A stretch of DNA of 64,000 bases from Rhizobium tropici CIAT 899 (lineage in GTDB: Bacteria > Pseudomonadota > Alphaproteobacteria > Rhizobiales > Rhizobiaceae). Shown piece by piece: positions 25,810 to 35,302 of this stretch. Under the pieces are notes generated by a model that made no database searches, was not told the origin of the DNA, and was given only the letters and a program-made list of their open reading frames with translations. Every line of letters starts with the position of its first letter. Positions within the stretch are counted from its first letter, which is position 1. Location of the stretch: contig NC_020062.1 of NCBI RefSeq assembly GCF_000330885.1, positions 1,496,374 through 1,560,373 on the forward strand, read 5' to 3'. The position numbers and the translations under genes are program-made.

Positions 25810-26683
25810 CGTATCACCCTTGCTTACGCAGGACACACCTACAGGGAACAAAGTGTCGCGCAGCAGTCCCCGCAAACAATCGAAAAAACCATAGGCCCGG
25901 TTGAACGGCCAGGTATGGGGCTCGAATGATATGGGGGCAGAAACTGTGCCCGGGAGCAATATGCTACGCATGAGGTTTATCCGCGAAGACACGTTGGCAG
26001 TCACATTCACGATGTCTGTCACCCCTTCTTCGGGCTGCATCCCCCCTCGCAGCCATTTCCAACACAGCAGAACTCGCAAGGATAACCTAGGGCACTCTTC
26101 GGAAAGGGAATATGGCAGCGCAGCAAAAATGAGCAAAAAACGATATGTCGCCTCGCACAGAAAACATGGTTTTGTCCTGCGTAAAGGGGTGAAAAATCGA
26201 TTTAGATGCAAGAAAACGCAGTTACGAAAGGCACTTAACCGCTCACCCGAGGCCTCGCTTTGCGCTCCGATCGAGCGTTCCCGACCTTTCCATATTTTCC
26301 GCTGAAGGTGAAGATTTTTTGCAGCGCAGCATGAGCTGGCATGCAAAGCGTGACCAAAATGCGACAAAGCTTCAATCAGAATGAGAAAACCGATTCATAT
26401 CACTCTGCCAATGGCTGCATTAGCGTAGGATCCTGGCGCGCCATGTGTTATAATGGCTCATCGGCGGATAGCCTTGGCCGTTAGCGTGCTGGGATGAAAG
26501 TTTCAGAAAATCTCGCCTCTCATCATTGCTCGACATCGATTGGACGCTACCTGTTGGCGTCACAACGACTTCCGCTATGGCTCATCTGCCGGAAAATTGC
26601 GGCGAATGTCGTTGGAAAAGCCAATAATCATGCCCTAAGACATGAACCGCAAGCCCTTGAACTAAAACCGTAAAGGCGGGAAA
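25810..26683. other. Non-coding gap where exoH-exoI-exoT would be expected
   Basis: 874 bp between divergent exoK and exoW. No reading frame in it resembles a known protein, and the longest (25901-26305, plus strand) looks like chance. It must hold the exoK and exoW promoters; a TATAAT at 26449-26454 is a possible -10 box for exoW but no good -35 stands at the right distance. Large stretches, such as 26110-26240, are more A-rich than the genes around. No remnant of exoH, exoI or exoT was recognised by eye. Confidence 0.6.
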
Positions 26684-27643
26684 ATGGCGTCTATCACGAT
26701 TGTTATTCCGTTCTATCAGAAGCAAGCCGGCGTTCTGCAGCGCGCTTTGAAATCGATCTCCCGACAGACATTTCAGGATTTCGATATCATCGTCGTCGAC
26801 GATCAATCGCCGCTTTCGGCGGAAAGCGAGCTACAATCGCTGAGCAACGAGGAAAGAAAACGCATCCGTGTCATCCGTCAGGCCAATGCCGGTCCTGGCG
26901 GGGCGCGCAACACCGGCCTTAACAGCGTGCCGGCCGAGAGCCGGTTTGTAGCCTTTTTGGACTCCGATGACGAATGGGCGCCCGAACATCTTAGCAATGC
27001 CTTCGGAACGCTGACCCATTACAACGCCGACTGCTACTGGGACTCCATCGATGGGGGCAAGGAGTTCTATTACCATTTCAGCATCGCCGAGCTTGGGAAA
27101 TCGACCGATACGGTGCGCTTGTCGGATAGGCCAGCCGTCGTCGAAATCCCCAATATCGCCAGTGTCATGCTGCAGGACTGGAGTTTCCTGCACATGTCCT
27201 GCATGGTGATCGGGCGGCCGCTTTTCGAAAAGATCCGCTTCGAGCCGTCCCTGCGACTGGCGGCAGAGGACGTTTTGTTTTTCTGCGACTGCGTTCTCGC
27301 CGCCAAGCGGGTCCTGCTTTGCGAGAATGCCGGAGCGCTGCGCGGCGAAGGCGTTAACATCTTTCACAGCATCGACAATGATTCCCCGCAATTCCTGCGC
27401 CAGCAATTCAACACATGGACGGCGCTCAACACGCTGGAGCAGAGATTTTCGCGCCGGCCGCAGGATGTCGAATCCATCCGTCTCTATAAGAACCGCGCCC
27501 GCCAGCAGGCGCTCTGGAGCCAGGCGCGGCAGGTGCGGCGGCGGCGCCTGCCGCAATTTGGACTGCTGGCAAAATGGGCCTTGCGCGATCCTGGAATTTT
27601 ACAAAGCGCCATGCAGCTTGCCGTGGGCAAACTAGCGCCCTAG
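26684..27643 (+). CDS. exoW: Exopolysaccharide glucosyltransferase ExoW
   Basis: A 319-residue family 2 glycosyltransferase. ITIVIPFYQKQAGVLQRALKS, IIVVDDQSPLSAE and FVAFLDSDDEWAPEHL mark the nucleotide-sugar-binding and DXD regions; LRLAAEDVLFFCDCVL is the ED acceptor motif. In Sinorhizobium ExoW adds a beta-1,3-linked glucose late in the side chain. AAAGGCGGG precedes the start. It is followed by exoV 86 bp later, as in Sinorhizobium. Confidence 0.91.
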   Translation: MASITIVIPFYQKQAGVLQRALKSISRQTFQDFDIIVVDDQSPLSAESELQSLSNEERKRIRVIRQANAGPGGARNTGLNSVPAESRFVAFLDSDDEWAPEHLSNAFGTLTHYNADCYWDSIDGGKEFYYHFSIAELGKSTDTVRLSDRPAVVEIPNIASVMLQDWSFLHMSCMVIGRPLFEKIRFEPSLRLAAEDVLFFCDCVLAAKRVLLCENAGALRGEGVNIFHSIDNDSPQFLRQQFNTWTALNTLEQRFSRRPQDVESIRLYKNRARQQALWSQARQVRRRRLPQFGLLAKWALRDPGILQSAMQLAVGKLAP

Positions 27644-27729
27644 ATTTTGCGGTGCAGCATGGGCTGCGCATGCCGCATCGAAGAGCCACGGCATGACCCG
27701 CTATAGTCTGGATCAGCAAGGAGTCCTGC

Positions 27730-28674
27730 ATGAAGCCGTTCCACTGGGAATCCACCCATGGCAATTTCGGTGACGATCTCAATCTCTGGCTCTGGGATTT
27801 CCTACTTCCCGGCCTGCGCGATGTTCGAGAGGAAACATTGCTGGTCGGCGTAGGAACTGTCCTCAACACGGAGATCCTGCCTGACAAGGGGCACAAGCTC
27901 GTTATCGGCAGTGGTTTCGGCTACGGTTCTCTTCCGGACATGCGCGATACCTCGCAATGGGATGTCCGCAGCGTGCGTGGGCCACTGACGGCGCAAAAGG
28001 CTGGTCTGCCCACCGAAATGGGCATCGTCGATCCTGCCGTGCTGGTGACGGAAATGCCGGAATTCCAGGCAATTTCGAAAAACGGCAAGCGCACCTTCAT
28101 TCCGCATTGGGAATCGGCTGCCGCAGGCCTCTGGCCTGAAATCTGCAAGACTGTCGGTCTTTCCTATCTCGATCCGCGCGGCGAGGCGAAGGCCGTCATC
28201 CGCGAGATTGCCGCCTCCGAGTTGATCGTGGCGGAATCGATGCATGGCGCCATCCTTGCCGATGCCTTCCGTGTTCCGTGGATTGCCGTCAGCTCCTCGC
28301 GTTCCATCAACAGTTTCAAATGGAACGACTGGGCTCTCTCACTCGGCGTCACCTACCAGCCGAAACATATCCCCGTTTCCACCCGCGCCGAGGCGATCGC
28401 CAAAGGGGCCAAATTCTGGGGTGTCGGCTTCGAGCGCAACAAGCAGGCGGCAGCCGAGCTCGAAAAGCAACGCTATGGGGAAAACGTCATGCTTGCCGAT
28501 CCCGAGCAGACCACTCTGCGCGTCATGGCAAAGCAGGCGCTGGCCGTACCTTCGGCTCTGGCTCTGTGGCAGGCGAGCAAGGCAAAGCCGCAGCTGAGCA
28601 AGGATAGCGCGCTGGCAGCCTGCAAGGAGCGCCTCCTCAACGTAATCGAAGGCGTGCGTCGCGATTATCTCTAA
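27730..28674 (+). CDS. exoV: Exopolysaccharide ketal pyruvate transferase
   Basis: A 314-residue polysaccharide pyruvyl transferase that places a 4,6-pyruvate ketal on the terminal glucose of the repeat unit. Family motifs are WESTHGNFGDDLNLWLWDFLLP at the N-terminus, VIGSGFGYGSLPD, VRGPLTAQKAGL, and ELIVAESMHGAILADAFRVPW near residue 165-185. AAGGAG lies 6 bases before the ATG. Convergent with exoU, 12 bp apart. Confidence 0.93.
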   Translation: MKPFHWESTHGNFGDDLNLWLWDFLLPGLRDVREETLLVGVGTVLNTEILPDKGHKLVIGSGFGYGSLPDMRDTSQWDVRSVRGPLTAQKAGLPTEMGIVDPAVLVTEMPEFQAISKNGKRTFIPHWESAAAGLWPEICKTVGLSYLDPRGEAKAVIREIAASELIVAESMHGAILADAFRVPWIAVSSSRSINSFKWNDWALSLGVTYQPKHIPVSTRAEAIAKGAKFWGVGFERNKQAAAELEKQRYGENVMLADPEQTTLRVMAKQALAVPSALALWQASKAKPQLSKDSALAACKERLLNVIEGVRRDYL

Positions 28675-28686
28675 GCCGCGATACCG

Positions 28687-29697
28687 CTATTCCGGAGCGG
28701 CCTGCAGCAGATAGCGCAGGCCGTTTGCACCGGGATGGGCAATGGTGGTGGTGTTCCGCCTGCGGAAACGCTCGGTCTTATCCGCCAGAATGCCGCCGGC
28801 AATAGCCGGGACGGCGAAGGGATGCGATAACGCATAGGCGGCCGCCGACAACAGCCCGGACTGTGCTTTGATATCGAGGAAATGCCGCAACTCGTAACGA
28901 TCGCGAATATGCTGTTCGTGACGACGGATCACGGCTGCGTCCGCTGAAGAAAGCCCACCCTTGGCAAGAATGGTCCGGTCAGCCTCATAAAGACGGCGCA
29001 AATCCTCGGTCCTGTGCCGGCCGCTCAGGGAATCGCTGCGCACGACCGCGCCATACCCGCAGCTATGGATGATCTTGTAACGGGCCTGCTTGGCCAGCGC
29101 GCGGACATAGAGATCGTAATCTTCCCCGAGACGCAGAGCCTCGTTGTAGCGCAGGCCATGCGCATCCAGAAAGGAACGTCGCATCAAGGGCTTCAGGAAG
29201 CCGATCTCGCCGCGACGCACGCCGCGCTTGGAAATATTGCCCTCGACGAAAGCAGCAAGATCGAGAAAACGCGGTTTCGCGTCGAAATGATCGAGCCTTG
29301 CATGCGCATCAGGCACGGTATCGGCACTGACGAAAGCGATGTTGTCGGCAACGAAATCCCAGTCGTCAGCGGCAAGGAGCGCTGCGAAGCGACCTGGAAA
29401 GAAAAAATCATCGGCATCGAGGATACCGATCAACGGCGCCCTGGATATCTCGATTGCGTGATTTCGCGCTGCGGCAGGGCCGCGGTTTTTTTCGAATTCC
29501 CGGATAGTCAGTCGGCCGCTGCCGTCATCGGCTTTGGCGGCGGCGATAGCCGTTCCATCCGTCGAGCCGTCATCGATGACGACGACTTCGGCGACCTCGG
29601 CCTCCCGGAGAGCTGAGGCAACGGCAAGCCCAATGGTTTCGCTGGCATTCTTCGCGGCAATGATTACGCAGACGCTTTTTTCTGCAGGGTCGGTCAC
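28687..29697 (-). CDS. exoU: Exopolysaccharide glucosyltransferase ExoU
   Basis: A 336-residue family 2 glycosyltransferase: VCVIIAAKNASETIGLAVASAL, VVVIDDGSTDGTAIA and IGILDADDFFFPGRF are the donor- and metal-binding motifs; LRLGEDYDLYVRAL is the ED motif. In Sinorhizobium ExoU adds the sixth sugar. The start is taken as GTG 29697, which has GGAGG at ideal distance; a TTG at 29709 lies inside that ribosome site. It is in the ExoU/ExoO group and its place next to exoV and exoX decides the name. Confidence 0.89.
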   Translation of the reverse strand: MTDPAEKSVCVIIAAKNASETIGLAVASALREAEVAEVVVIDDGSTDGTAIAAAKADDGSGRLTIREFEKNRGPAAARNHAIEISRAPLIGILDADDFFFPGRFAALLAADDWDFVADNIAFVSADTVPDAHARLDHFDAKPRFLDLAAFVEGNISKRGVRRGEIGFLKPLMRRSFLDAHGLRYNEALRLGEDYDLYVRALAKQARYKIIHSCGYGAVVRSDSLSGRHRTEDLRRLYEADRTILAKGGLSSADAAVIRRHEQHIRDRYELRHFLDIKAQSGLLSAAAYALSHPFAVPAIAGGILADKTERFRRRNTTTIAHPGANGLRYLLQAAPE

Positions 29698-29788
29698 ATC
29701 GGCCTCCAAGGGTTCAGACGGAGACTTAGGACATGGCCACGATCCGGCAACCGCCGAGCTTCAAAAGATCTGATCGTTTCCCCGAAGT

Positions 29789-30079
29789 TCAGGGGTTGAA
29801 GGGCTCGGACCGCTTTAAACTGGATGCGGACAGACCGGCGACCTTGCTGTCTTCCTGAATCGATGCAGGGCCCTTGTCTTCGTTCAACAGGGCCTCATGC
29901 GCTTTGCGCTCTTTCCAGACGAGGTAAAGCACGCCCAGGAAATAGCCGATCTGCAGAAGGACGGCACAGATAGCCGTTTCGATCAGCGTGGTCGAAAGCG
30001 AGTTCGTCAGGAAATATGTTGCGATGGCAAATACGATCAGCGTGCCTAGCATGCTGATGAAAACGCGGGGCGCGTACAT
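29789..30079 (-). CDS. exoX: ExoX, small inner-membrane inhibitor of exopolysaccharide synthesis
   Basis: A 96-residue protein with two transmembrane segments (VFISMLGTLIVFAIATYFL and TAICAVLLQIGYFLGVLYLVW) and a short charged cytoplasmic tail. Length, topology and the MYAPR start match ExoX/PsiA-type proteins, which lower exopolysaccharide production post-translationally, probably through ExoY, so the ExoX-to-ExoY ratio sets output. It is divergent from exoY and 91 bp upstream of exoU on the same strand. GGGGTAAG precedes the ATG. Confidence 0.88.
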   Translation of the reverse strand: MYAPRVFISMLGTLIVFAIATYFLTNSLSTTLIETAICAVLLQIGYFLGVLYLVWKERKAHEALLNEDKGPASIQEDSKVAGLSASSLKRSEPFNP

Positions 30080-30809
30080 AATCTTACCCCGCCCGTTCGG
30101 CCGTTAAATAAAAAGCGATCAAGGTCTTTCCTCCCTTATCAGACCTAAGACTTAAATATATTTTATGATTCATTGAGATTCAACCAAGTTACCAAGATCC
30201 GTTGCGATTTGAGACGATCCTAGCGCCGAGCCTGTTAAAACTAAGCCTCGATTATAATTACAATTGAATTTGTTCATCTTTCTCTTTGCAATTATATGGC
30301 GACGCATCTGCGCAATACAATTTCCGAGAAGCTTGCGGCTGCTCATGCCCGAGAGGTTTTGTCGGCAATTCAATCAACTTTTATTACAAAGTCCTGAGGA
30401 ATGCACCGTCAGTATGTGCATTGCAAAATATTGCTGCACCGCAATATATCTATGGAAGAAAGCTGTACGGCCTAAAGCTGAAAGGAAACCGAGCAGAGGC
30501 TATCGAAGTCAAAGATAATGAACAGCTTAGCGTTCCTTGGCTATAATATCCTTAGAAAGGGTCGACTAAGAGACGACAGAGCTGTCGAGAGCGGCATTAT
30601 ACGCAAGATGATACAGTACAATTCATCTACTACTGATCACTGAACAAAACCAATCCACCATGGGTGCGGTAAATTTATACCACCATGCCATATCGCTACA
30701 AAAGTTTGGCTTAAAAAGTCTCAGTCCCAACCTACACTCCGGCCATCGCGGCTCTAGTTACGCGTCCGAGAATTTCCGACCAATCGTCAACATGAATGGA
30801 GTTTTCTCT
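30080..30809. promoter_or_regulatory. Long AT-rich divergent region between exoX and exoY
   Basis: 730 bp without a convincing gene, clearly richer in A and T than its surroundings. It must contain the exoX and exoY promoters. A dyad ATATTGC-TGCACC-GCAATAT spans 30428-30447, and AT-rich tracts lie near 30150-30175 and 30480-30560. In related rhizobia the exoY promoter region is a main control point (MucR, ExoR-ExoS-ChvI, phosphate); no known box could be assigned with certainty. Short frames at 30264-30518 and 30286-30546 resemble nothing known. Confidence 0.55.
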
Positions 30810-31490
30810 ATGAAATCTGCGACGAGATCGGCCACATCGGCTTTTTTCAGCGCTGCGGAAAGCGACGTCTTTCCGCCCACTGGTGGAGTACTGAAACGCA
30901 TTTTCGACGTTTCTACCGCTATGACCGCCTTGGTTCTCATCAGCCCGCTCTTTCTGCTGCTGATGCTGCTGGTAAAACTTTCAGACCCCGGTCCCGTCTT
31001 CTACGGCCACCGCCGTATCGGCCATAATGGCAAGACCTTCCGTTGCCTGAAGTTCCGTACCATGGTCGTCAATGGCGACAAGGTGCTGCATTCTTACCTG
31101 CAGGCCAATCCGAAAGCGTTGGAGGAGTGGCGTGCAACGCGCAAGCTGCAGAACGATCCTCGCGTCACCACCGTTGGCTCTGTCCTGCGCAAGCTCAGCC
31201 TTGACGAGCTGCCGCAGTTGATCAACATCATCCGCGGCGAGATGAGCGTCGTCGGGCCGCGCCCGGTGGTGGAAGACGAGCTCGAGCGCTACGAGACCGC
31301 GGCGATCTATTATCTGCAGTCCCGTCCGGGCTTGACCGGTCTTTGGCAGGTGAGCGGCCGCAACGACGTTTCCTACGAAAGCCGCGTCGCCTTCGACACG
31401 CATTATGTAAAGAACTGGTCGCTCAGCAGCGACATGGTGATCATCGCCAAAACCATTCCTGCAGTCTGCCTTTCGCGCGGCAGCTATTGA
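30810..31490 (+). CDS. exoY: Undecaprenyl-phosphate galactose phosphotransferase ExoY
   Basis: A 226-residue priming enzyme that transfers galactose-1-phosphate to undecaprenyl phosphate, the first step of repeat-unit assembly. One N-terminal membrane segment (TALVLISPLFLLLMLLV) is followed by the WbaP/PssY-type domain: GPVFYGHRRIGHNGKTFRCLKFRTM, KLSLDELPQLINIIRGEMSVVGPRP and SRPGLTGLWQVSGRNDVSY. The length equals that of Sinorhizobium ExoY and the C-terminus (VCLSRGSY) is the same in my recollection. ATG 30810 has GGAG 8 bases upstream. First gene of exoYFQZ. Confidence 0.95.
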   Translation: MKSATRSATSAFFSAAESDVFPPTGGVLKRIFDVSTAMTALVLISPLFLLLMLLVKLSDPGPVFYGHRRIGHNGKTFRCLKFRTMVVNGDKVLHSYLQANPKALEEWRATRKLQNDPRVTTVGSVLRKLSLDELPQLINIIRGEMSVVGPRPVVEDELERYETAAIYYLQSRPGLTGLWQVSGRNDVSYESRVAFDTHYVKNWSLSSDMVIIAKTIPAVCLSRGSY

Positions 31491-31572
31491 TGACGACTGG
31501 CATACCGCGGGATCGTCCTGCGGTTTTCCCGCGTCCTGCGGGATTGTCTACAGGTAACAGGGAAGATCCTGC

Positions 31573-32847
31573 ATGATTGAATTCCGGCCTTCGACGAGGC
31601 TTCTACGTGTCAATTCATCGCTGCGCTGCGCAGCTATCATTGCTCTCAGCCTTGGCGCAGCTACCGCTCCGGCGCTAGCCGAAAACCTTGCCGGATATCA
31701 TCTAGGCGTCATGGACAAGCTGCATGTGCGCGTTGCCGAGTGGCAGACGGCCGAAGGCACCATTCGCGACTGGTCGATGGTTTCGGGCGACTACACCGTC
31801 GGCCCTTCGGGCTCGATCTCGGTTCCCTTCATCGGGGATATGCCGGCCATCGGCAAGACGACGGATCAGATCGCCGAGGCTATCGGTCTCGGCCTGCAGA
31901 AGCAATTTGGCCTGCGTGACCGTCCTTCCGCTTCGGTCGAAATGTCACAGTTCCGGCCGATCTACCTTTCCGGAGAGGTCCAGAATCCCGGTGAATATCC
32001 GTTCGCGCCCAACCTGACCGTGCTCAAGGCTACAAGCCTCGGCGGCGGCATGCGCCGATCCGATGCCGGACAGCGCTTTGCGCGCGATTTCATCAATGCC
32101 AAGGGTGACGCGGTCGTCTATATGGCGGAGCGTAGCCGCCTGTTGATGCGCAAGGCGCGCCTGATGGCCGAATTGGCCGGCAAGGACGATATCGACGTCC
32201 CCACCGAGCTCAAGCAGCTGCCGCACATGGCGGATCTGCTCGCGAGCGAGAAGGCGCTGATGGATACGCGTGCCAAGCGCATGACGACGCAGCTGCAGTC
32301 CCTGGAAGATCTGAAGACGCTTCTGCAAAACGAAGTCGAGGCGCTTTCGAAGAAGAACGACACGCAGAGCCGTCAGCTTGATCTGGCCAAGGCCGACCGC
32401 GACAAGGTCGAAAGTCTGGCCGAACGCGGGCTGGAGCTTGCCTCCCGCCGAATCTCCGCCGAACAACGCGCCTCCGATCTGGAAGCCACACTCCTCGATA
32501 CGGAAACCGCCGCGCTGAAAGCCAAGCAGGATATCAACAAGGCCAATCAGGACGAAATTACCCTGCGCAACGACTGGCAGAGTTCGCTGGCCCGGGACAT
32601 GCAGGATACCGACACGCAGCTGGAAACGCTGCAGCTCAAACTGTCGACCAGCCAGTCCCTCATGCAGGAAGCCGTCGCTCAATCGGCCGATGCCGGCAAT
32701 CTCGACCCAAGCGGCCCCGGGGTGAGCATCTCCTACACCATCATTCGTGACGACAACGGGCAATCGAAGGAAATACAGGCCCAGGAAAACACGCAGGTAT
32801 TGCCCGGCGATCTGATCAAGGTCAGCACCGGGCTTGCCATTCGATAG
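31573..32847 (+). CDS. exoF: Exopolysaccharide export protein ExoF
   Basis: A 424-residue periplasmic/outer-membrane export protein. A signal peptide (LRCAAIIALSLGAATAPALA) precedes the Wza-type Poly_export segment (YHLGVMDKLHVRVAEWQ ... YTVGPSGSISVPFIGDMPAIG), a SLBB-like stretch (FRPIYLSGEVQNPGEYPFAPNLTVLKA) and a long coiled-coil region, residues about 190-370. The coiled-coil sets ExoF apart from Wza. It acts with ExoP and ExoQ in polymerisation and export. GGGAAG precedes the start. Confidence 0.93.
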   Translation: MIEFRPSTRLLRVNSSLRCAAIIALSLGAATAPALAENLAGYHLGVMDKLHVRVAEWQTAEGTIRDWSMVSGDYTVGPSGSISVPFIGDMPAIGKTTDQIAEAIGLGLQKQFGLRDRPSASVEMSQFRPIYLSGEVQNPGEYPFAPNLTVLKATSLGGGMRRSDAGQRFARDFINAKGDAVVYMAERSRLLMRKARLMAELAGKDDIDVPTELKQLPHMADLLASEKALMDTRAKRMTTQLQSLEDLKTLLQNEVEALSKKNDTQSRQLDLAKADRDKVESLAERGLELASRRISAEQRASDLEATLLDTETAALKAKQDINKANQDEITLRNDWQSSLARDMQDTDTQLETLQLKLSTSQSLMQEAVAQSADAGNLDPSGPGVSISYTIIRDDNGQSKEIQAQENTQVLPGDLIKVSTGLAIR

Positions 32848-32855
32848 GAAAATCG

Positions 32856-34148
32856 ATGCGGATAGCCAAATCGATCTTTGTCCGTCCGGGCAGCAACGCC
32901 ACCTACGGCACGGTGGCGATTACCCTGTCCTTGTTCGTTTTTGCCTACTCCTCCCGCTTCGGTCAGCCCTCGATCCTGCTCTACTACGCGCTATGGTTTC
33001 CGCTTGTCATGATGGACTACCGGAACGTACTTGGCAGCTATCACAGGCAGCTCTGGCTTTTTGCCTTTGGCTTCTTCACCTTTCTGTCGATCTTCTGGTC
33101 GGTCGTCCCCCCGACGACGGCAAGGGCGTCCATCCAGTATATGACGCATATCTTCTGCGCTCTGGTCGCCATGCGCACGCTCGATATCCGCACGCTGACA
33201 CGCGGCGCGATCGCCGGCACCGGCATCGTGCTCATCTATTCCATGTTGTTCGGCTACTATGCCTATGATCCCATAGACGGAACCTACAGTTTCGTCGGCG
33301 CCTTCGATTCCAAGAACCAGCTCGGCTTCTATGCTTCACTCGGCATCTATTTCGCCTTTGCCGCCGTCTTCGTTCTGGGTGAGCGGCGGATCTGGATGAT
33401 CGGTGCTGGAATTGCCGGCCTGTTATCGGCCTATTGCCTGCATGCTTCGGCATCGGCAACATCGGTTCTGACGACGATGTTGGTCGTGCTCTTGTGCATG
33501 AGCCTGCGTATTATCCTATATTTGTCACCCAAACAGCGCAAAAGGCTGTTTGTGACGGTAGCCGTGGCCGGGGTCATCCTTGCGGTCGCGGGCGTCTACC
33601 TCGGTGCGGTCGATCTCATCCTCGGCGTCTTCGGCAAGGATTCCACGCTCACCGGGCGCACATACCTCTGGCAACAGGGCATCGCGACGGCGCAGCAGAA
33701 TCTCTTCTTCGGCGTCGGCTACCAGGCGTACTGGGTCCAGGGCTTTTCTGAGCCCGAACGGCTGTGGGAGGAATTTTTCATTGCATCGCGCGCGGGCTTC
33801 CATTTCCACAACACCTATATCGAGACGATGGTCGAGACCGGGCTCATTGGTGTGTTCCTGCTCGCCTCGATCCTGCTGACGGCTGTGATCGGCCATATCA
33901 GCCGCTTTCTGAGCGACGTCAGAAACGACGAATCCTATTTGCTTCTGGGTGTTGCGACGCTTTTGCTGATCCGGTCTTTCGTGGAGATCGATATTCTGAA
34001 TCCGTACCATGTCGGTTCCTTCCTGTTTTATTTCACGGCAGGAAAGCTTTCCATGCGAACACGCATGCCTGCGAAGGCGCCCCCGCACATGGGCGAGCAG
34101 ATGCCATTCGCGCCGCCGGTCAATTGGGAGCCGCGAACGGGCCAATGA
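32856..34148 (+). CDS. exoQ: Exopolysaccharide polymerase ExoQ (Wzy-like)
   Basis: A 430-residue inner-membrane protein with about ten hydrophobic segments and the O-antigen ligase/polymerase domain in the middle (GRTYLWQQGIATAQQNLFFGVGY, then HFHNTYIETMVETGLIGVFLL). In Sinorhizobium ExoQ is needed for high-molecular-weight polymer. It starts 8 bp after exoF with AGGAAA upstream and ends in an ATGA overlap with exoZ. Confidence 0.92.
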   Translation: MRIAKSIFVRPGSNATYGTVAITLSLFVFAYSSRFGQPSILLYYALWFPLVMMDYRNVLGSYHRQLWLFAFGFFTFLSIFWSVVPPTTARASIQYMTHIFCALVAMRTLDIRTLTRGAIAGTGIVLIYSMLFGYYAYDPIDGTYSFVGAFDSKNQLGFYASLGIYFAFAAVFVLGERRIWMIGAGIAGLLSAYCLHASASATSVLTTMLVVLLCMSLRIILYLSPKQRKRLFVTVAVAGVILAVAGVYLGAVDLILGVFGKDSTLTGRTYLWQQGIATAQQNLFFGVGYQAYWVQGFSEPERLWEEFFIASRAGFHFHNTYIETMVETGLIGVFLLASILLTAVIGHISRFLSDVRNDESYLLLGVATLLLIRSFVEIDILNPYHVGSFLFYFTAGKLSMRTRMPAKAPPHMGEQMPFAPPVNWEPRTGQ

Positions 34149-35146
34149 AGACGCTTTACGGCATCCAATATCTGCGTGCTCTTGCTGCTCTTGCGGTCGT
34201 GCTGTTTCATGCAGCCGAGCGCAGCGGTGGGCATTTCCGCATCGGCGCTGCCGGCGTCGACGTCTTCTTCGTCATCAGCGGCTTCATCATGTGGACCATG
34301 AGCGAGCGCCGTCCCGTGACGCCGCTGCGTTTCGTGCTCGACCGGCTGCAGCGCATCGCGCCATCCTACTGGATCGTGACCATCATCATGATCGCCGGCG
34401 CCATGGTGGGACTGTTTCCGAACATGAAGCTGACGGCGAGCCATATATTGGGTTCGCTGCTGTTCATTCCCGTCAGGTCGCCCAGCAATGGCGAGATATG
34501 GCCGGTGCTGGTGCAGGGCTGGACGCTGAATTTCGAGATGTTCTTCTATGTCATCTTTGCGGCCTGCCTGCTTCTGCCGCAGCGCCTGCGGCTCGGTAGC
34601 TTGATCGGCATCTTTGCCGCTTTCGTCGCGATCGGCGCTCTCATCCATCCGCAATCGCCGATGCTTGCCACCTATGTGAGACCGATTATTCTGGAATTCG
34701 TGGCAGGCGCAGTGCTTGCCCGGTTCTGGTTGAAAGGACATGTTCCAGGCATTGGCGTTGGCCTCGCGCTGGTGATCGTATCGATCGCCGGTTTTGCCGC
34801 CATCGAGCTGCTTGGTCTCGACTTCAACGAGATGACGTGCGGTCCGCTTGCGGTCGCGCTGGTCCTTGGCACGGTCTCCATTGAGCGCAGCGGCAAGCTG
34901 CCATCCGTCCCTCCCCTCACCTATCTCGGCAACGCGTCCTATTCGATCTATCTCTGGCATACGCTCGCGATCTCGGTGATCGTCAAGCTGCTGTCGTCGC
35001 TACAGATACCGTCAGACGCCGTTACCTTCGTCAGCGTCATCTTCGGCACGCTCCTCGGCGTTGTCGCCTATGAAGCCGTCGAAAAGCCGTTGCGCAATCT
35101 GCTGAAGGGCCTGAGCTGGCGGAGATCCCGGCCCTCGCCGGCCTGA
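34145..35146 (+). CDS. exoZ: Exopolysaccharide O-acetyltransferase ExoZ
   Basis: A 333-residue acyltransferase-3 family membrane protein. The N-terminus GIQYLRALAALAVVLFHA has the catalytic His, followed by AGVDVFFVISGFIMW and RLQRIAPSYW; about nine hydrophobic segments follow, with LTYLGNASYSIYLWHTLAI near the end. In Sinorhizobium ExoZ acetylates the third sugar of the repeat unit. The start overlaps the exoQ stop (ATGA). exoB, which follows exoZ in Sinorhizobium, is not next to it here. Confidence 0.92.
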   Translation: MKTLYGIQYLRALAALAVVLFHAAERSGGHFRIGAAGVDVFFVISGFIMWTMSERRPVTPLRFVLDRLQRIAPSYWIVTIIMIAGAMVGLFPNMKLTASHILGSLLFIPVRSPSNGEIWPVLVQGWTLNFEMFFYVIFAACLLLPQRLRLGSLIGIFAAFVAIGALIHPQSPMLATYVRPIILEFVAGAVLARFWLKGHVPGIGVGLALVIVSIAGFAAIELLGLDFNEMTCGPLAVALVLGTVSIERSGKLPSVPPLTYLGNASYSIYLWHTLAISVIVKLLSSLQIPSDAVTFVSVIFGTLLGVVAYEAVEKPLRNLLKGLSWRRSRPSPA

Positions 35147-35302
35147 GACCTGACGGGGTTGCGTTTCTCGCTTTCATACCTGCTGGAGATCATCATTCAT
35201 CGCCCTTACGTGCCGCTTGCGTTCGGGACTGTATGGGCTCTGGTCGGCACCACCTTTTGGGCAATCGTCCGACCCGATCGTGAGACCTTTGTTTCGCACA
35301 GC

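Noticed and set aside
25901..26305. 134-codon frame in the exoK-exoW gap
   Set aside because: No ribosome site, no known domain, unusual composition; treated as chance.
30286..30546. 86-codon frame in the exoX-exoY gap
   Set aside because: Composition unlike the neighbours, no ribosome site and no resemblance to known proteins; the overlapping frame at 30264-30518 is just as poor.
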